A stretch of DNA of 64,000 bases from Saccharicrinis sp963667815 (GTDB lineage: Bacteria; Bacteroidota; Bacteroidia; Bacteroidales; Marinilabiliaceae). Under the pieces are notes generated by a model. The model made no database searches, was not told where the DNA came from, and worked only from the letters and a program-made list of their open reading frames with translations. Below, one piece after another: positions 9,176 to 18,134 of this stretch. The stretch lies in the NCBI GenBank assembly GCA_963667815.1, contig OY764021.1; one strand, given 5' to 3'. The number at the start of each line of letters is the position of its first letter. The first letter of the stretch is position 1. Both the position numbers and the translations under genes were made by a program.

Positions 9176-9285
9176 TGCATTATAATTTCTTTCCCTAATC
9201 ACAAACGATATTGATAAGCTATACTTCTATTGTTTGAATTGTAGAATCCAAACTTGCTATTATAAGTGTAACGATAGAATGAAAC

Positions 9286-9335
9286 ACAAAAAAACCTTCT
9301 AATTATATATAAAATTAATCTATAATCAGAAGGTT
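9286..9335 (-). terminator. Minus-strand terminator-like hairpin
   Basis: Arms AACCTTCTAATTAT (9293-9306) and ATAATCAGAAGGTT (9322-9335), 14 bp with one mismatch. On the minus strand the hairpin is followed by TTTTTTTG. It is 235 bp past the stop of the nearest minus-strand gene. Confidence 0.65.
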
Positions 9336-9570
9336 ATAAATATGGTTGGCTCAAGCTTAGACTAGCGTTGTTAATCACAATATTTTCTTAGTACCACAGT
9401 TTCCTTTTGGGGCTGGGAGTCAAAAGATGGAAGTTAGAAGTTCATGAAAATTTATTCTCTGTAACATTAAAGTTACTACAGGCTTCGTGTTCCCTCCTTC
9501 TAATAAAATAATTAATACTAGAAAACACTACAGTTACTTAACAACATTATTATAAACTACAGCTATATGA

Positions 9571-10185
9571 TTATTTAATTAAAAAGTCCATCATTTTTTC
9601 ATTTTCCAGAAAAACTTCAAAATGATCTCCAATATGAACAGATCCAACTCCAGCCGGGGTACCTGTATATATAAGATCACCTATCTTTAAAGTAAAAAAC
9701 TTTGATACATAAGCAATGATCTCATCCACTTTAAATAACATATCACCTGTATAACCTACCTGACGCTCATTTCCATTAACCAATAATTTAAAATTTACAT
9801 TCTGGATGTCTTTAAACTTAGTTTTTGGAATAAACTTTTTAGATATCGCAGCAGAACTATCAAAAGCCTTTGCTCTTTCCCATGGCAACCCTTTTTCTTT
9901 TAATTGTTGCTGCAAATCTCTCGCAGTAAAATCAATCCCCATCCCTATTTCATTATAATATCTATGGGCAAATTGCTTACCTATATTTTTTCCTAAACGA
10001 TCAATTTTTATGACCAATTCAGTTTCATAATGAAAGTCCTCAGCAAATTCCGGAATAAAAAAAGGTTGATTATTTCTTAGCAACGCTGTATCAGGTTTTA
10101 GAAATATTACAGGCTCTTCAGGAACTTCATTTTCTAACTCTTTAGCATGCTTTGCATAATTTCTTCCAATACAAATAATTTTCAT
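9571..10185 (-). CDS. Fumarylacetoacetate hydrolase family protein (acylpyruvase-like)
   Basis: 204 residues, the size of the compact FAH-domain proteins such as FAHD1/YcgM rather than the full-length hydrolase. The metal-binding acidic residues appear in FHYETELVIKI (ExE) and the downstream GIDFTARD aspartate. The PWERAKAFDSSAAI and TGTPAGVG blocks are family hallmarks. Likely activities are acylpyruvate hydrolysis or oxaloacetate decarboxylation; the substrate cannot be assigned. It lies 30 bp downstream of the exonuclease gene in the same direction, so the two are probably one transcript. The ATG follows typical spacing with no alternative start. Confidence 0.9.
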   Translation of the reverse strand: MKIICIGRNYAKHAKELENEVPEEPVIFLKPDTALLRNNQPFFIPEFAEDFHYETELVIKIDRLGKNIGKQFAHRYYNEIGMGIDFTARDLQQQLKEKGLPWERAKAFDSSAAISKKFIPKTKFKDIQNVNFKLLVNGNERQVGYTGDMLFKVDEIIAYVSKFFTLKIGDLIYTGTPAGVGSVHIGDHFEVFLENEKMMDFLIK

Positions 10186-10215
10186 ATGTATTCTGTACTA
10201 TAAATAATTTTACAA

Positions 10216-10986
10216 CTATTTCTTATTAAATCCCCTCAACTTTATTGTTGTAAAAATTCGTTTCGTATATAATGGAAAATCTCCTTGCATAATCCATCCA
10301 TAATAACCTGGATCAGAAACTAAAACATCCTTTACTTTACGCCCTTTATGCTTTCCAAAATTAATACACTCATCACCATCTGAATCAAACACTAGTCTTC
10401 CTGCAAAATCAGCATGCTTGGTATGTGCTGAAAATTCAGATAGAAAATCAATATCATTTTTCAAATCAGGATAGCGATCCAATTGAGCAAGTAAAACTTC
10501 ATAAGTTGCTCTAGTATCTGCTTCAGCACTATGTGCATCAATAAGATCTTTATCACAATAAAATTTATAGGCTGCTTCCAGAGTTCTTTTCTCTTTTTTA
10601 TGAAAAATCGTTTGAACATCAATAAACTTTCGTTTTTTCATATCAATGTCGACATCAGCTCTCATAAATTCTTCAGCTAAAAGAGGTATGTCAAATTTGT
10701 TAGAATTATATCCTCCCAAATCACACCCTTCAATAAATTTGGCAAACTTTTTAGCTACTTCCTTAAATGTTGGCGAATCTTTTACATCCTCATCATAAAT
10801 CCCATGTATTTCTGAAGTTTTTTTAGGAATATGCATCTCCGGATTAATAATATATCGCTGAGTTTCTTCGGATCCATCAAGATTTATTTTTATTGCTGCC
10901 AACTCAACGATTCTATCTGTTGCAACGTTGATTCCTGTTGTTTCCAGGTCAAGAAACACTATTGGGTTTTTTAAATTAAGTTTCAT
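10216..10986 (-). CDS. 3'-5' exonuclease, DnaQ/DEDDh family
   Basis: 256 residues. The N-terminal exonuclease fold (about 1-180) shows ExoI VFLDLETTG (about 11-19, two acidic ligands), ExoII GGYNSNKFDIPLLAEEF and ExoIII DAHSAEADTRAT with the DEDDh histidine. The C-terminal 60 residues carry a small extra domain INFGKHKGRKVKDVLVSDPGYYGWI, the pattern of the DUF3820-like putative RNA/DNA-binding module often joined to exonucleases. This makes it a stand-alone proofreading-type or repair nuclease rather than the polymerase III subunit proven for other phyla. A promoter candidate lies upstream; FAA hydrolase follows. Confidence 0.9.
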   Translation of the reverse strand: MKLNLKNPIVFLDLETTGINVATDRIVELAAIKINLDGSEETQRYIINPEMHIPKKTSEIHGIYDEDVKDSPTFKEVAKKFAKFIEGCDLGGYNSNKFDIPLLAEEFMRADVDIDMKKRKFIDVQTIFHKKEKRTLEAAYKFYCDKDLIDAHSAEADTRATYEVLLAQLDRYPDLKNDIDFLSEFSAHTKHADFAGRLVFDSDGDECINFGKHKGRKVKDVLVSDPGYYGWIMQGDFPLYTKRIFTTIKLRGFNKK

Positions 10987-11025
10987 TAATTCTTATGTTA
11001 TTTTATCTATACTAACAATAATTCA

Positions 11026-11056
11026 CAAACATAATAGTAAAATATAAATCAGCATA
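11026..11056 (-). promoter_or_regulatory. Candidate promoter of the exonuclease/FAA hydrolase pair
   Basis: The minus strand reads TATG (11053-11056), 19 bp, then TATGTTTG (11026-11033). The -7 box is a full consensus match and the -33 is partial. The predicted leader is about 33 nt. Confidence 0.45.
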
Positions 11057-11103
11057 TAATGAAAAGATGTTTTTTTATTTTTAGGCATGCGAAATGAACG
11101 ATA

Positions 11104-12654
11104 TTAATCAACATTTTCGTTCTTAGGAATAATAAATTCTTTATTTACTGGTTGTGTTGAATAGGTCATTTCTGGTATATCCAAATTTGTTTTATAAATC
11201 TCTTTACCATTGTTTAAAAAGGTAAGAATGTATTTACCAGGTTCAATAGCTAAAACAAACTTAGCTGAATCTCTTGATAGTTGGTACCGACCTATTACTT
11301 CATTTTCTTTTGCTTCTTTTAATTCTGCTTGCATTGAAATATTTGGTACAATCACACCTGTATCTGTTGCAAATACAGCATTACAACGTAGTATCAAATT
11401 ATCAGGGGTTTCTGACTTAAAAAGAACTTTATAAATATCTCTTTCACCATAACCTTCCGGCCTAACTGCCGAAACATAGGCATATCTTTTATTTTGAGGC
11501 ATAGAAATAGTATAATTATCATATACATCATTTAAAGGATATCCGAGATTAACAGGCTTACCCCAAGCTTTAGTTTCTTCATTCCAATCAGAATAAAATA
11601 AATCATAATCTCCTATTGAGTATTCATTATTAGATGAAAAATAAAGTCGTTTACCTTGATCAACTAAAACAGGAAAATTTTCATCGTATGGAGAGTTAAC
11701 TTCTCCTGGAATTGGTCTTGGCTCACCATAATTACCATCCGGCAATTTTAGAGAATAAAAAATATCTGTATTTCCCTCACTATTATCTCTTACAAATATT
11801 AAAGTATCTTCAGATTGCGACAACCAGATACCAAACTCCCCTCCTTTTTGATCAATTGGATATTTATAATCTTCCAGATACGTATATTTATTACGATCAT
11901 TAAGAACTGAATATCCTATTTTTTCATTTCCATTTCTATTATGAAAGACAAATAGCGGATTTCCTTCTGGTGAACATCCAGCCACTATTTCATCAAACTG
12001 AGAATTTATATTTCGTCCTAATGTTTTACTATTTTGCCATTTATTACGGTCTCTTTCAGATTTACATACATTATAATAATTAATGCCAATAACAGATGAA
12101 TACCTTTTATTGCTAGAAAACAACAATATATCATCTTTAATACTTACATATGGGTTCAATTCACTTTTGCTTGTATTAATATCATTTCCCAAATTAATAA
12201 ATTCAACATCAATGGGTTTCTTAACAAATGCATTAGCATTTAAAATCCAATTTAAATACAGATTCGATTGTTTGTATAACTCACTATCTCTCTCTTCATG
12301 CAACTTAACCCATTCAAATTCAAGCATGGCCAAATCAAAATTCATTGTATAAAACAACACTTGTCCATGTTTAAATACAGTTTCCGAATTTCTTTCCTCT
12401 TCCAACAATTTATCTAAATAATTAAGCGCATCTTTTTTATCCACATTAGATTTTATATAGCAGTCCACTATTTTTTTATATAATTCTGCTCTGTTATTGC
12501 TTTTCCTTAACTCTCTTTTATATCCTCTTAAAGCTCTGTCGTAGGTTCCAACTTTGTAATAATAGTCACCCCCTTTAGGTTTACTTTGACCATGCATAAA
12601 ACCATTAGTCAGAAATAAACTAACCAAGAAAATAACCAACATTTTTAACTTCAT
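11104..12654 (-). CDS. TPR and PD40 beta-propeller envelope protein
   Basis: 516 residues from ATG 12654; the frame is open 23 codons further up, but the chosen ATG begins a good signal peptide (MKLKMLVIFLVSLFLTNG, cleavage near HGQ). Residues about 25-160 are helical TPR-like repeats (YYYKVGTYDRALRGYKREL, then KHGQVLFYTMNFDLAMLEF). Residues about 165-420 are PD40/WD40-like propeller strands with repeated LLFSSNKR, LYFSSNNEYSIGDYDLFY and YAYVSAVRPEGYGERDIYKV. The tail is a small beta domain. Similar proteins in this phylum carry a C-terminal OmpA peptidoglycan-binding domain and take part in gliding or type IX secretion; that domain is absent here. It stands alone, next to the exported SOD, divergently. 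Confidence 0.78.
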   Translation of the reverse strand: MKLKMLVIFLVSLFLTNGFMHGQSKPKGGDYYYKVGTYDRALRGYKRELRKSNNRAELYKKIVDCYIKSNVDKKDALNYLDKLLEEERNSETVFKHGQVLFYTMNFDLAMLEFEWVKLHEERDSELYKQSNLYLNWILNANAFVKKPIDVEFINLGNDINTSKSELNPYVSIKDDILLFSSNKRYSSVIGINYYNVCKSERDRNKWQNSKTLGRNINSQFDEIVAGCSPEGNPLFVFHNRNGNEKIGYSVLNDRNKYTYLEDYKYPIDQKGGEFGIWLSQSEDTLIFVRDNSEGNTDIFYSLKLPDGNYGEPRPIPGEVNSPYDENFPVLVDQGKRLYFSSNNEYSIGDYDLFYSDWNEETKAWGKPVNLGYPLNDVYDNYTISMPQNKRYAYVSAVRPEGYGERDIYKVLFKSETPDNLILRCNAVFATDTGVIVPNISMQAELKEAKENEVIGRYQLSRDSAKFVLAIEPGKYILTFLNNGKEIYKTNLDIPEMTYSTQPVNKEFIIPKNENVD

Positions 12655-12816
12655 AAATTTAGAATAATCGTTTAAAACACTGACCTTTCGATATGAATAA
12701 GGTAATTGTTTACTAAGATACAATAGATGCTTAAATTTTCAAGAAGTTCAAAAATATTCCAGTGAACATTTTGACAGACAGTATGTTTTCAAATAGTAAA
12801 CCATTTATAAATTAGA

Positions 12817-12830
12817 GCAAATGCATTTGC
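12817..12830. promoter_or_regulatory. 14-bp perfect palindrome upstream of the superoxide dismutase
   Basis: GCAAATGCATTTGC is self-complementary over its full length and lies 67 bp before the SOD start codon. The position suits an operator for a dimeric regulator, but no regulator is linked to it here. Confidence 0.35.
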
Positions 12831-12896
12831 ATATAAACATAGTAGTTTATTCAAATTTTGATAATCTTTATTACTAATCCACAATTCATATTTCAG

Positions 12897-13613
12897 ATGG
12901 AAAGAAGACATTTTTTTAGACTGGCAGGTTTGGCTTCAGTAACAACACTTGTAACACCAACTATTTTAGGTAATATAAAATCTGCACCACAAGATTTTGC
13001 TGACATTCATAAATTTGATGAATTACCATATGCTTACAATGCATTGGAGCCATATATTGATGCAGAAACAATGGAATTGCATTATTCAAAACACCATAAA
13101 GGTTATTACAATAAATTTCTAAAGGCAATAAAAGAATACAACCTGGATAAAACTCCAATTTCAGAAATATTTAACAATGTGGATCAATACAATGACGCTG
13201 TTAAAAATAATGGAGGAGGATATTATAATCATTCCTTATTCTGGAAAAATTTAAGTCCCAATGGAGGAAGTCCCGATAGTAAACTACTAAAGGATATTGA
13301 AGATACATTCGGTTCTTTACAAAGCTTTAAAGATGAATTTTTTAAGGCTGCGAAAACTCAATTTGGAAGTGGTTGGGCATGGTTGGTTTTGAATAAAAAA
13401 GGAAACTTACAAATCGGCAACACACCAAACCAAGACAATCCATTAATGCCTCATAGCGATATTCAAGGCACTCCTTTAATTGCTTTTGATGTTTGGGAAC
13501 ATGCTTACTATTTAAAATATCAAAATAAAAGAGGAGATTATATTAATGCTTTCTGGAATGTTATTAACTGGAATGAAATAAACAAACGCTATCTCAATGC
13601 AAAAAAATCTTAA
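12897..13613 (+). CDS. Exported Fe/Mn superoxide dismutase
   Basis: 238 residues from ATG 12897; a TTG 13 codons earlier is in frame but would bury the signal. The N-terminus MERRHFFRLAGLASV has a twin-arginine-like RRHFFRLAG motif and a hydrophobic core, suggesting Tat export, so this would be a periplasmic enzyme converting superoxide to peroxide and oxygen. Metal ligands are visible: His62 (ELHYSKHH), His112 (YYNHSLFW), Asp198 and His202 (DVWEHAYY). The block FGSGWAWL, and Gln in NQDNPLMP where iron enzymes usually have Ala, favour manganese or cambialistic use. It lies divergently from the PD40 gene with a perfect palindrome between. Confidence 0.92.
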   Translation: MERRHFFRLAGLASVTTLVTPTILGNIKSAPQDFADIHKFDELPYAYNALEPYIDAETMELHYSKHHKGYYNKFLKAIKEYNLDKTPISEIFNNVDQYNDAVKNNGGGYYNHSLFWKNLSPNGGSPDSKLLKDIEDTFGSLQSFKDEFFKAAKTQFGSGWAWLVLNKKGNLQIGNTPNQDNPLMPHSDIQGTPLIAFDVWEHAYYLKYQNKRGDYINAFWNVINWNEINKRYLNAKKS

Positions 13614-13796
13614 ATGCGTTATTTATTCACTCAACATGAGTTACTAAACAATTAAATATAAATACAATATAACTCTCGGCATGGAGCTTGTGATTTTTTG
13701 AAAAAAAAATTTAAACCCAGAAATTGTTATGCCAATATATAGTATATTGCTGACCGAATAAATTACAATAAAACATTAAAATCCGATAAAATTATA

Positions 13797-15170
13797 ATGG
13801 ATAATGACAAAATTATTGTTGGCAGTCAAGAATGGTGTGCACTGCCGGAATTAAACATTAAGGCTGTAAAAGTCCGAGTTGATTCTGGTGCCAAAACATC
13901 TGCTCTACATGCTGTTAACATTGTTCCTTTTAAGAAGGATGGTCACTTATGGGTTAGCTATGATGTTCACCCATTGCAAAACAACGGAAAAACAACTATT
14001 CATTGTGAATCACCTGTTGCTGATAAAAGAAAAGTAAAAAGTACCAGTGGAATTGTTGAAGTACGTTATGTTATTAAAACATTTTTATCTATTGCCCAAT
14101 CTACATGGGAAATTGAAGTTACATTAACCAATAGAGATTCTATGGGTTATAGGATGCTTCTAGGCAGACAGGCTATGTCTGGCAGAATATTAGTAGATCC
14201 GGAAGCATCTCTACTTTTAGGTGATATATCATCAGAGATTTTAGGTCAATATTACACAACCAATATAATTAAACCATCCGGTCTTAAAATTGGTTTATTG
14301 GCAAGTAATCCTGATTTATATAGTAACAGAAGAATTATTGAAGCTGGTGAAGAAAAGGGACACCATATGGAGTTTCTTAATATTAAAGATTGCTATATTA
14401 AACTGGATGGCAAAAATCCGGAAATGCATTATAGAGGAGGAAGAATATTAGATGATTATGATGCTATTATTCCAAGAATTCGACCTAGTTTAACTTTTTA
14501 TGGTTGCGCATTAACCCGTCATTTTGAGGCAATGGGTGTTTATACACTCAACACAGCAAGAGCAATAACACAATCAAGAGATAAGCTTTATGCTTTACAA
14601 CTTTTAATTAATAATGGATTACCTATCCCAACTACTGGTTTTGCTAATTCGCCACTTGATACTGACGATTTAATAAAAATGGTAGGAGGAGCTCCTTTAA
14701 TAGTAAAATTACTGGAAGGTACTCAAGGTAAAGGTGTTGTACTCGCTGAAACTAAAAAGGCTGCGGAAAGTTTAATTAATGCATTTAAAAGTTTAAGGGC
14801 TAATATTTTAGTTCAGGAGTTTGTTAAGGAAGCTGATGGAAAAGACATTAGATGCTTTGTTGTTAATGGAAAGGTTGTTGAAAGTATGATGCGCATTGCC
14901 GCACCTGGAGAATTCAGAGCTAATATCCATATGGGCGGATCTGCTAAATTAATTAAGATAACTCCGGAAGAAAGACGAATCGCAATTTTAGCAGCAAAAA
15001 CAATGAATTTAAAGGTAGCTGGTGTTGACATTATTCGGGGTCAAAATGGACCATTATTACTGGAAGTAAACTCTTCACCCGGCCTGGAAGGTATTGAAGG
15101 TGTTTCTAGTAAAAATATTGCAGGAATGATGATTGAAGCTATAGAAAAAGATTTAAAAGTAAAGAAGTGA
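13797..15170 (+). CDS. rimK: Fusion: ATP-dependent zinc-protease domain plus RimK ATP-grasp ligase
   Basis: 457 residues. The N-terminal about 145 residues match the RimK-associated putative zinc-protease family (Pfam Zn_protease): IIVGSQEWCALPELNI, the retropepsin-like VDSGAKTSALHA around Asp29, and MLLGRQAMSGRILVDP. Residues about 160-455 are a RimK-type ATP-grasp ligase: KIGLLASNPDLYSNRR, the IKLLEGTQGKGV-like ATP loop, IRCFVVNGKVV and the metal site LLLEVNSSPGLEGIEG. E. coli RimK adds glutamates to ribosomal protein S6; in many genomes the protease-like partner is a neighbour, here it is fused. The target of the fusion is unknown. It stands alone, converging on the acyl-CoA dehydrogenase. 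Confidence 0.9.
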   Translation: MDNDKIIVGSQEWCALPELNIKAVKVRVDSGAKTSALHAVNIVPFKKDGHLWVSYDVHPLQNNGKTTIHCESPVADKRKVKSTSGIVEVRYVIKTFLSIAQSTWEIEVTLTNRDSMGYRMLLGRQAMSGRILVDPEASLLLGDISSEILGQYYTTNIIKPSGLKIGLLASNPDLYSNRRIIEAGEEKGHHMEFLNIKDCYIKLDGKNPEMHYRGGRILDDYDAIIPRIRPSLTFYGCALTRHFEAMGVYTLNTARAITQSRDKLYALQLLINNGLPIPTTGFANSPLDTDDLIKMVGGAPLIVKLLEGTQGKGVVLAETKKAAESLINAFKSLRANILVQEFVKEADGKDIRCFVVNGKVVESMMRIAAPGEFRANIHMGGSAKLIKITPEERRIAILAAKTMNLKVAGVDIIRGQNGPLLLEVNSSPGLEGIEGVSSKNIAGMMIEAIEKDLKVKK

Positions 15171-15185
15171 CCTTTAGGGTCACTT
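15165..15185. terminator. Short bidirectional terminator hairpin
   Basis: Arms AAGTGACC (15165-15172) and GGTCACTT (15178-15185) with a five-base loop. The left arm includes the stop codon of the fusion gene. It is followed by CCTTCTTATTTT on the plus strand. It sits between converging genes 47 bp apart. Confidence 0.55.
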
Positions 15186-15217
15186 CCTTCTTATTTTAGT
15201 TAAGACTATTATCTTCT

Positions 15218-16924
15218 TTATACATGCTTATAAATACCAATCTGATCAAGTGAGAAATTGTGAATAAACTCTGCACGAGCTGTATTCTCTGCCTTACCCA
15301 TTGTTATATAAATTTCTGTTGATGTTTTAAATGAATCATCCCTTTGAGTATCTAACAGCAATAAATACCCCATAACAATATGACCAGCCATCTCCACTAA
15401 ACGACGAGCATGAAAATCTACATACTCTGTATCTTTTACGTCAACTACCGTTTTAACAGCATGTACATACTCTTCTGTCATACCAATTAAAATACGACGG
15501 TATCCATGCAATTCAGGACGTAACTCCATCGCTTCATATTCTCGTATTCTATCCAGGAATCCTCCGGTAGTAACGCCTCTTATCGCAGCAACAACTTGCA
15601 ATTGAGTAGTGCCTTCATAAATAGATGTAATTCGAGCATCACGATAAATTCGTTCAATAGGGTAATCCTTCATAAAACCGGAACCACCATGAATTTGTAA
15701 CGAATCATAGGCTAACTGATTACTATATTCACTACTCATACCTTTAAGCAAAGGAGTAAAGAAATCAGCCATCTTCTGATATCTCTTCATTTCTTTACGT
15801 TCCTCAGGCTCTAATTTTCGCTCCTCACTAATGTGCATATATGTTTTATATATATCCACCATCCTTGAAGTTTCATATAACATTGTACGAGAGGCATCCA
15901 ATTTAGCTTTCATGGTTGATAGCATTTCATATACTGCTGGGAACTGAATAATTGGTTTTCCAAACTGCTCACGTTCTTTAGCATATTCAAGTGCCTCACG
16001 ATAAGCAGATTCTGAAACACCAACTGATTGTGCTCCAATACCCAAACGCGCACCATTCATTAATGCCATTACATATTTAATTAAGCCCATTTTTCTGGAA
16101 CCAACTAATTCTGCAGGAGCATTTTTAAATACCAATTCGCAAGTGGGTGAGCCTTTAATTCCCATTTTATTTTCAATACGACGAACAATAACTGCTTTAT
16201 TATTTCTATCGTAAATAAACATAGAAAGGCCTCGTCCATCAGAAGTACCTTCCTCCGACCGGGCTAAAACCAACGATACATGTCCATCTCCATTGGTAAT
16301 AAACCTTTTAACACCATTTAAGTACCATGTACCATCTTCCTCATTAAATGTTGCTTTTAACTGAACAGCTTGCAAATCTGAACCGGCATCTGGTTCTGTT
16401 AAATCCATAGCTGCAGTTTCTCCATTAGAAATACGAGGTAGATAATGCTGTTTCTGCTCTTCACTTGCAAATTCATTAATTGTTTCTGCACAGTCCTGAA
16501 GTCCCCAGATATTAACAAATCCCGCATCAGCTCTTGAAACTATATCTGCAGCCATAATATAAGGTACAATAGGGAAATTTAATCCTTCGTATTTACGAGG
16601 CAGTGTAATTCCCATTAAACCAGCATTTACCAGTGCATCAAGATTTTCCTGAGTTCCTTTTGCATAAATAACTTCATTATCTACAATCTTTGGACCTTCC
16701 TGATCAACACTTTCAGCATTAGGTCCTACAATATCACCACATATTTCACCAACGATCTCCAATACTTTTTCGTAACTATCCATGGCATCTTCAAAATCCA
16801 TAGGTGCGTAATCAAACTTTTCTTTATCTTCGAAATTACGCTCTTTTAATGCCACAATTTTTTCCATTAACGGATGTGTCAAATGGAATTTTAAGTCGGG
16901 GTTATCTGTAAAAAAATTAGCCAT
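15218..16924 (-). CDS. Acyl-CoA dehydrogenase
   Basis: 568 residues from ATG 16924; the open frame runs 46 codons further up, but that stretch is low-complexity and the chosen start gives the conserved MANFFTDNPDLKFHL opening. FAD enzyme introducing a trans-2,3 double bond into acyl-CoA thioesters. Visible signatures are MDLTEPDAGSDLQA (substrate/FAD loop, about 150-165), LNGVKRFITNGD, QIHGGSGFMKDYPIERIYRD and the catalytic-base region SIYEGTTQLQ. The C-terminal about 130 residues are an extension common in the Bacteroidota enzyme. Downstream of etfA with an 88-bp gap and in the same direction as etfA and etfB, which supply its electron acceptor. Chain-length preference unknown. Confidence 0.93.
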   Translation of the reverse strand: MANFFTDNPDLKFHLTHPLMEKIVALKERNFEDKEKFDYAPMDFEDAMDSYEKVLEIVGEICGDIVGPNAESVDQEGPKIVDNEVIYAKGTQENLDALVNAGLMGITLPRKYEGLNFPIVPYIMAADIVSRADAGFVNIWGLQDCAETINEFASEEQKQHYLPRISNGETAAMDLTEPDAGSDLQAVQLKATFNEEDGTWYLNGVKRFITNGDGHVSLVLARSEEGTSDGRGLSMFIYDRNNKAVIVRRIENKMGIKGSPTCELVFKNAPAELVGSRKMGLIKYVMALMNGARLGIGAQSVGVSESAYREALEYAKEREQFGKPIIQFPAVYEMLSTMKAKLDASRTMLYETSRMVDIYKTYMHISEERKLEPEERKEMKRYQKMADFFTPLLKGMSSEYSNQLAYDSLQIHGGSGFMKDYPIERIYRDARITSIYEGTTQLQVVAAIRGVTTGGFLDRIREYEAMELRPELHGYRRILIGMTEEYVHAVKTVVDVKDTEYVDFHARRLVEMAGHIVMGYLLLLDTQRDDSFKTSTEIYITMGKAENTARAEFIHNFSLDQIGIYKHV

Positions 16925-17012
16925 TGTTTTATTTTTTAGGTAATAGACAAATACCTTTGAGATCAGACAATAGTATAATATACGTCTAATAACATAAGGT
17001 TTATTTAAGTGT

Positions 17013-18032
17013 CTATTTAGTGTTCTTTTTATATAATTTAACCAGTTTTGGAATGATGTCATTCACATCTCCATTTATTACATAATCAGCAATTTTGTTG
17101 ATCGGTGCATTAGAATCATTATTAATTGCAATAACCATAGATGATTCTTCCATACCTGCTGTATGCTGTATTTGGCCGGATATACCACAAGCAATATATA
17201 ATTTTGGTCTAACAGTAACACCTGTTTGTCCAATCTGACGCTCATGATCAGCAAATCCAGCATCTACAGCAGCCCTTGAAGCCCCTACTTCAGCACCTAA
17301 TACATCTGCTAATTGATACAACTGATTAAATCCTTCTTTAGAACCCATGCCATAACCACCAGCTACAATAATTGAAGAATTTTTAATGTTTACTTTCGAT
17401 TGTTCCATATGACGTTCAATAACTTTAACCAATAAATCTTCTGGTTTAAGTATTTTATCAACGTCTATATTTTTAATTTTCCCCTTATGTGATTCACTAA
17501 ATACTTCCATTTTCATAACACCTTCACGCACTGTGGCCATTTGTGGTCTGCAATCAGGATTAATAATGGTAGCTACAATATTACCTCCAAATGCTGGTCG
17601 TATTTGGTAAAGTAAGTTCTTATATTCTTTACCTGCCTTTTTATCGGAGTGGTCTCCAATTTCAAGAGCCGTACAGTCAGCTGTTAAACCACTTTGAAGG
17701 GCTGATGAAACACGAGGTCCCAAATCTCTACCTAGAGTAGAAGCTCCTAAAAGACATATTTCTGGTTTTTCTGCTTTGAAAAGGCTGACAATAATTGCAG
17801 TGAACGGTAGTGTTGTATATATCTCTAATCTTTTATCATCTCCAACATGAAGTATATCAACTCCATAGGGATAAACTTGTTTTTCTATTCCTTTTAAATT
17901 ATGACCTAAAGCAACTGCCTCTAGTTTGCAGTTTAGATCATTAGCAAGAGAACGCCCTTTTGTAAGTAATTCTATACTTACATCAGCTATTTTGCCCTCT
18001 TCTATTTCGCAAATTACAAATACGTTACCCAT
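17013..18032 (-). CDS. etfA: Electron transfer flavoprotein subunit alpha
   Basis: 339 residues from ATG 18032 (a start 7 codons up is possible but lacks conservation). Binds FAD and takes electrons from acyl-CoA dehydrogenases to the quinone pool. The C-terminal FAD domain carries the classical GASRAAVDAGF, IACGISGQIQHTAGM and AINNDSNAPINKIADYVI blocks. The N-terminal half has the usual open-sheet ETF fold with LLGASTLGRDLGPRVSSAL. It lies between etfB (102 bp) and the acyl-CoA dehydrogenase (88 bp), so the three form one functional unit for fatty-acid or amino-acid-derived acyl-CoA oxidation. Confidence 0.96.
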   Translation of the reverse strand: MGNVFVICEIEEGKIADVSIELLTKGRSLANDLNCKLEAVALGHNLKGIEKQVYPYGVDILHVGDDKRLEIYTTLPFTAIIVSLFKAEKPEICLLGASTLGRDLGPRVSSALQSGLTADCTALEIGDHSDKKAGKEYKNLLYQIRPAFGGNIVATIINPDCRPQMATVREGVMKMEVFSESHKGKIKNIDVDKILKPEDLLVKVIERHMEQSKVNIKNSSIIVAGGYGMGSKEGFNQLYQLADVLGAEVGASRAAVDAGFADHERQIGQTGVTVRPKLYIACGISGQIQHTAGMEESSMVIAINNDSNAPINKIADYVINGDVNDIIPKLVKLYKKNTK

Positions 18033-18134
18033 TTTAATTTTTATCAAGACCAATACTGTAATTTTTTAAGTTCTTTTTCCATTTCTGAAATGAAAACTTT
18101 TTATTACATATTGATTTGTTAAACAAAGATTTAA

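Larger units (their letters stand above)
9100..9570. other. 471-bp gene-free stretch with two terminators and a degenerate GAAGTT repeat
   Basis: The segment holds the plus-strand terminator at 9142-9175 and a minus-strand terminator-like hairpin at 9293-9335. Between that hairpin and the FAA hydrolase stop at 9571 are about 235 bp without an ORF. They include the purine-rich repeat-like run GGAAGTTAGAAGTTC (about 9429-9444). This could be a long 3' untranslated region or a small RNA on the minus strand. Confidence 0.5.

Noticed and set aside
11712..11903. Plus-strand ORF of 63 codons inside the PD40 gene
   Set aside because: Low-complexity shadow of the minus-strand gene, no start signal and no family resemblance.
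12658..12723. Longer N-terminus of the PD40 gene
   Set aside because: The extra 23 codons precede a clear signal peptide and would destroy it.
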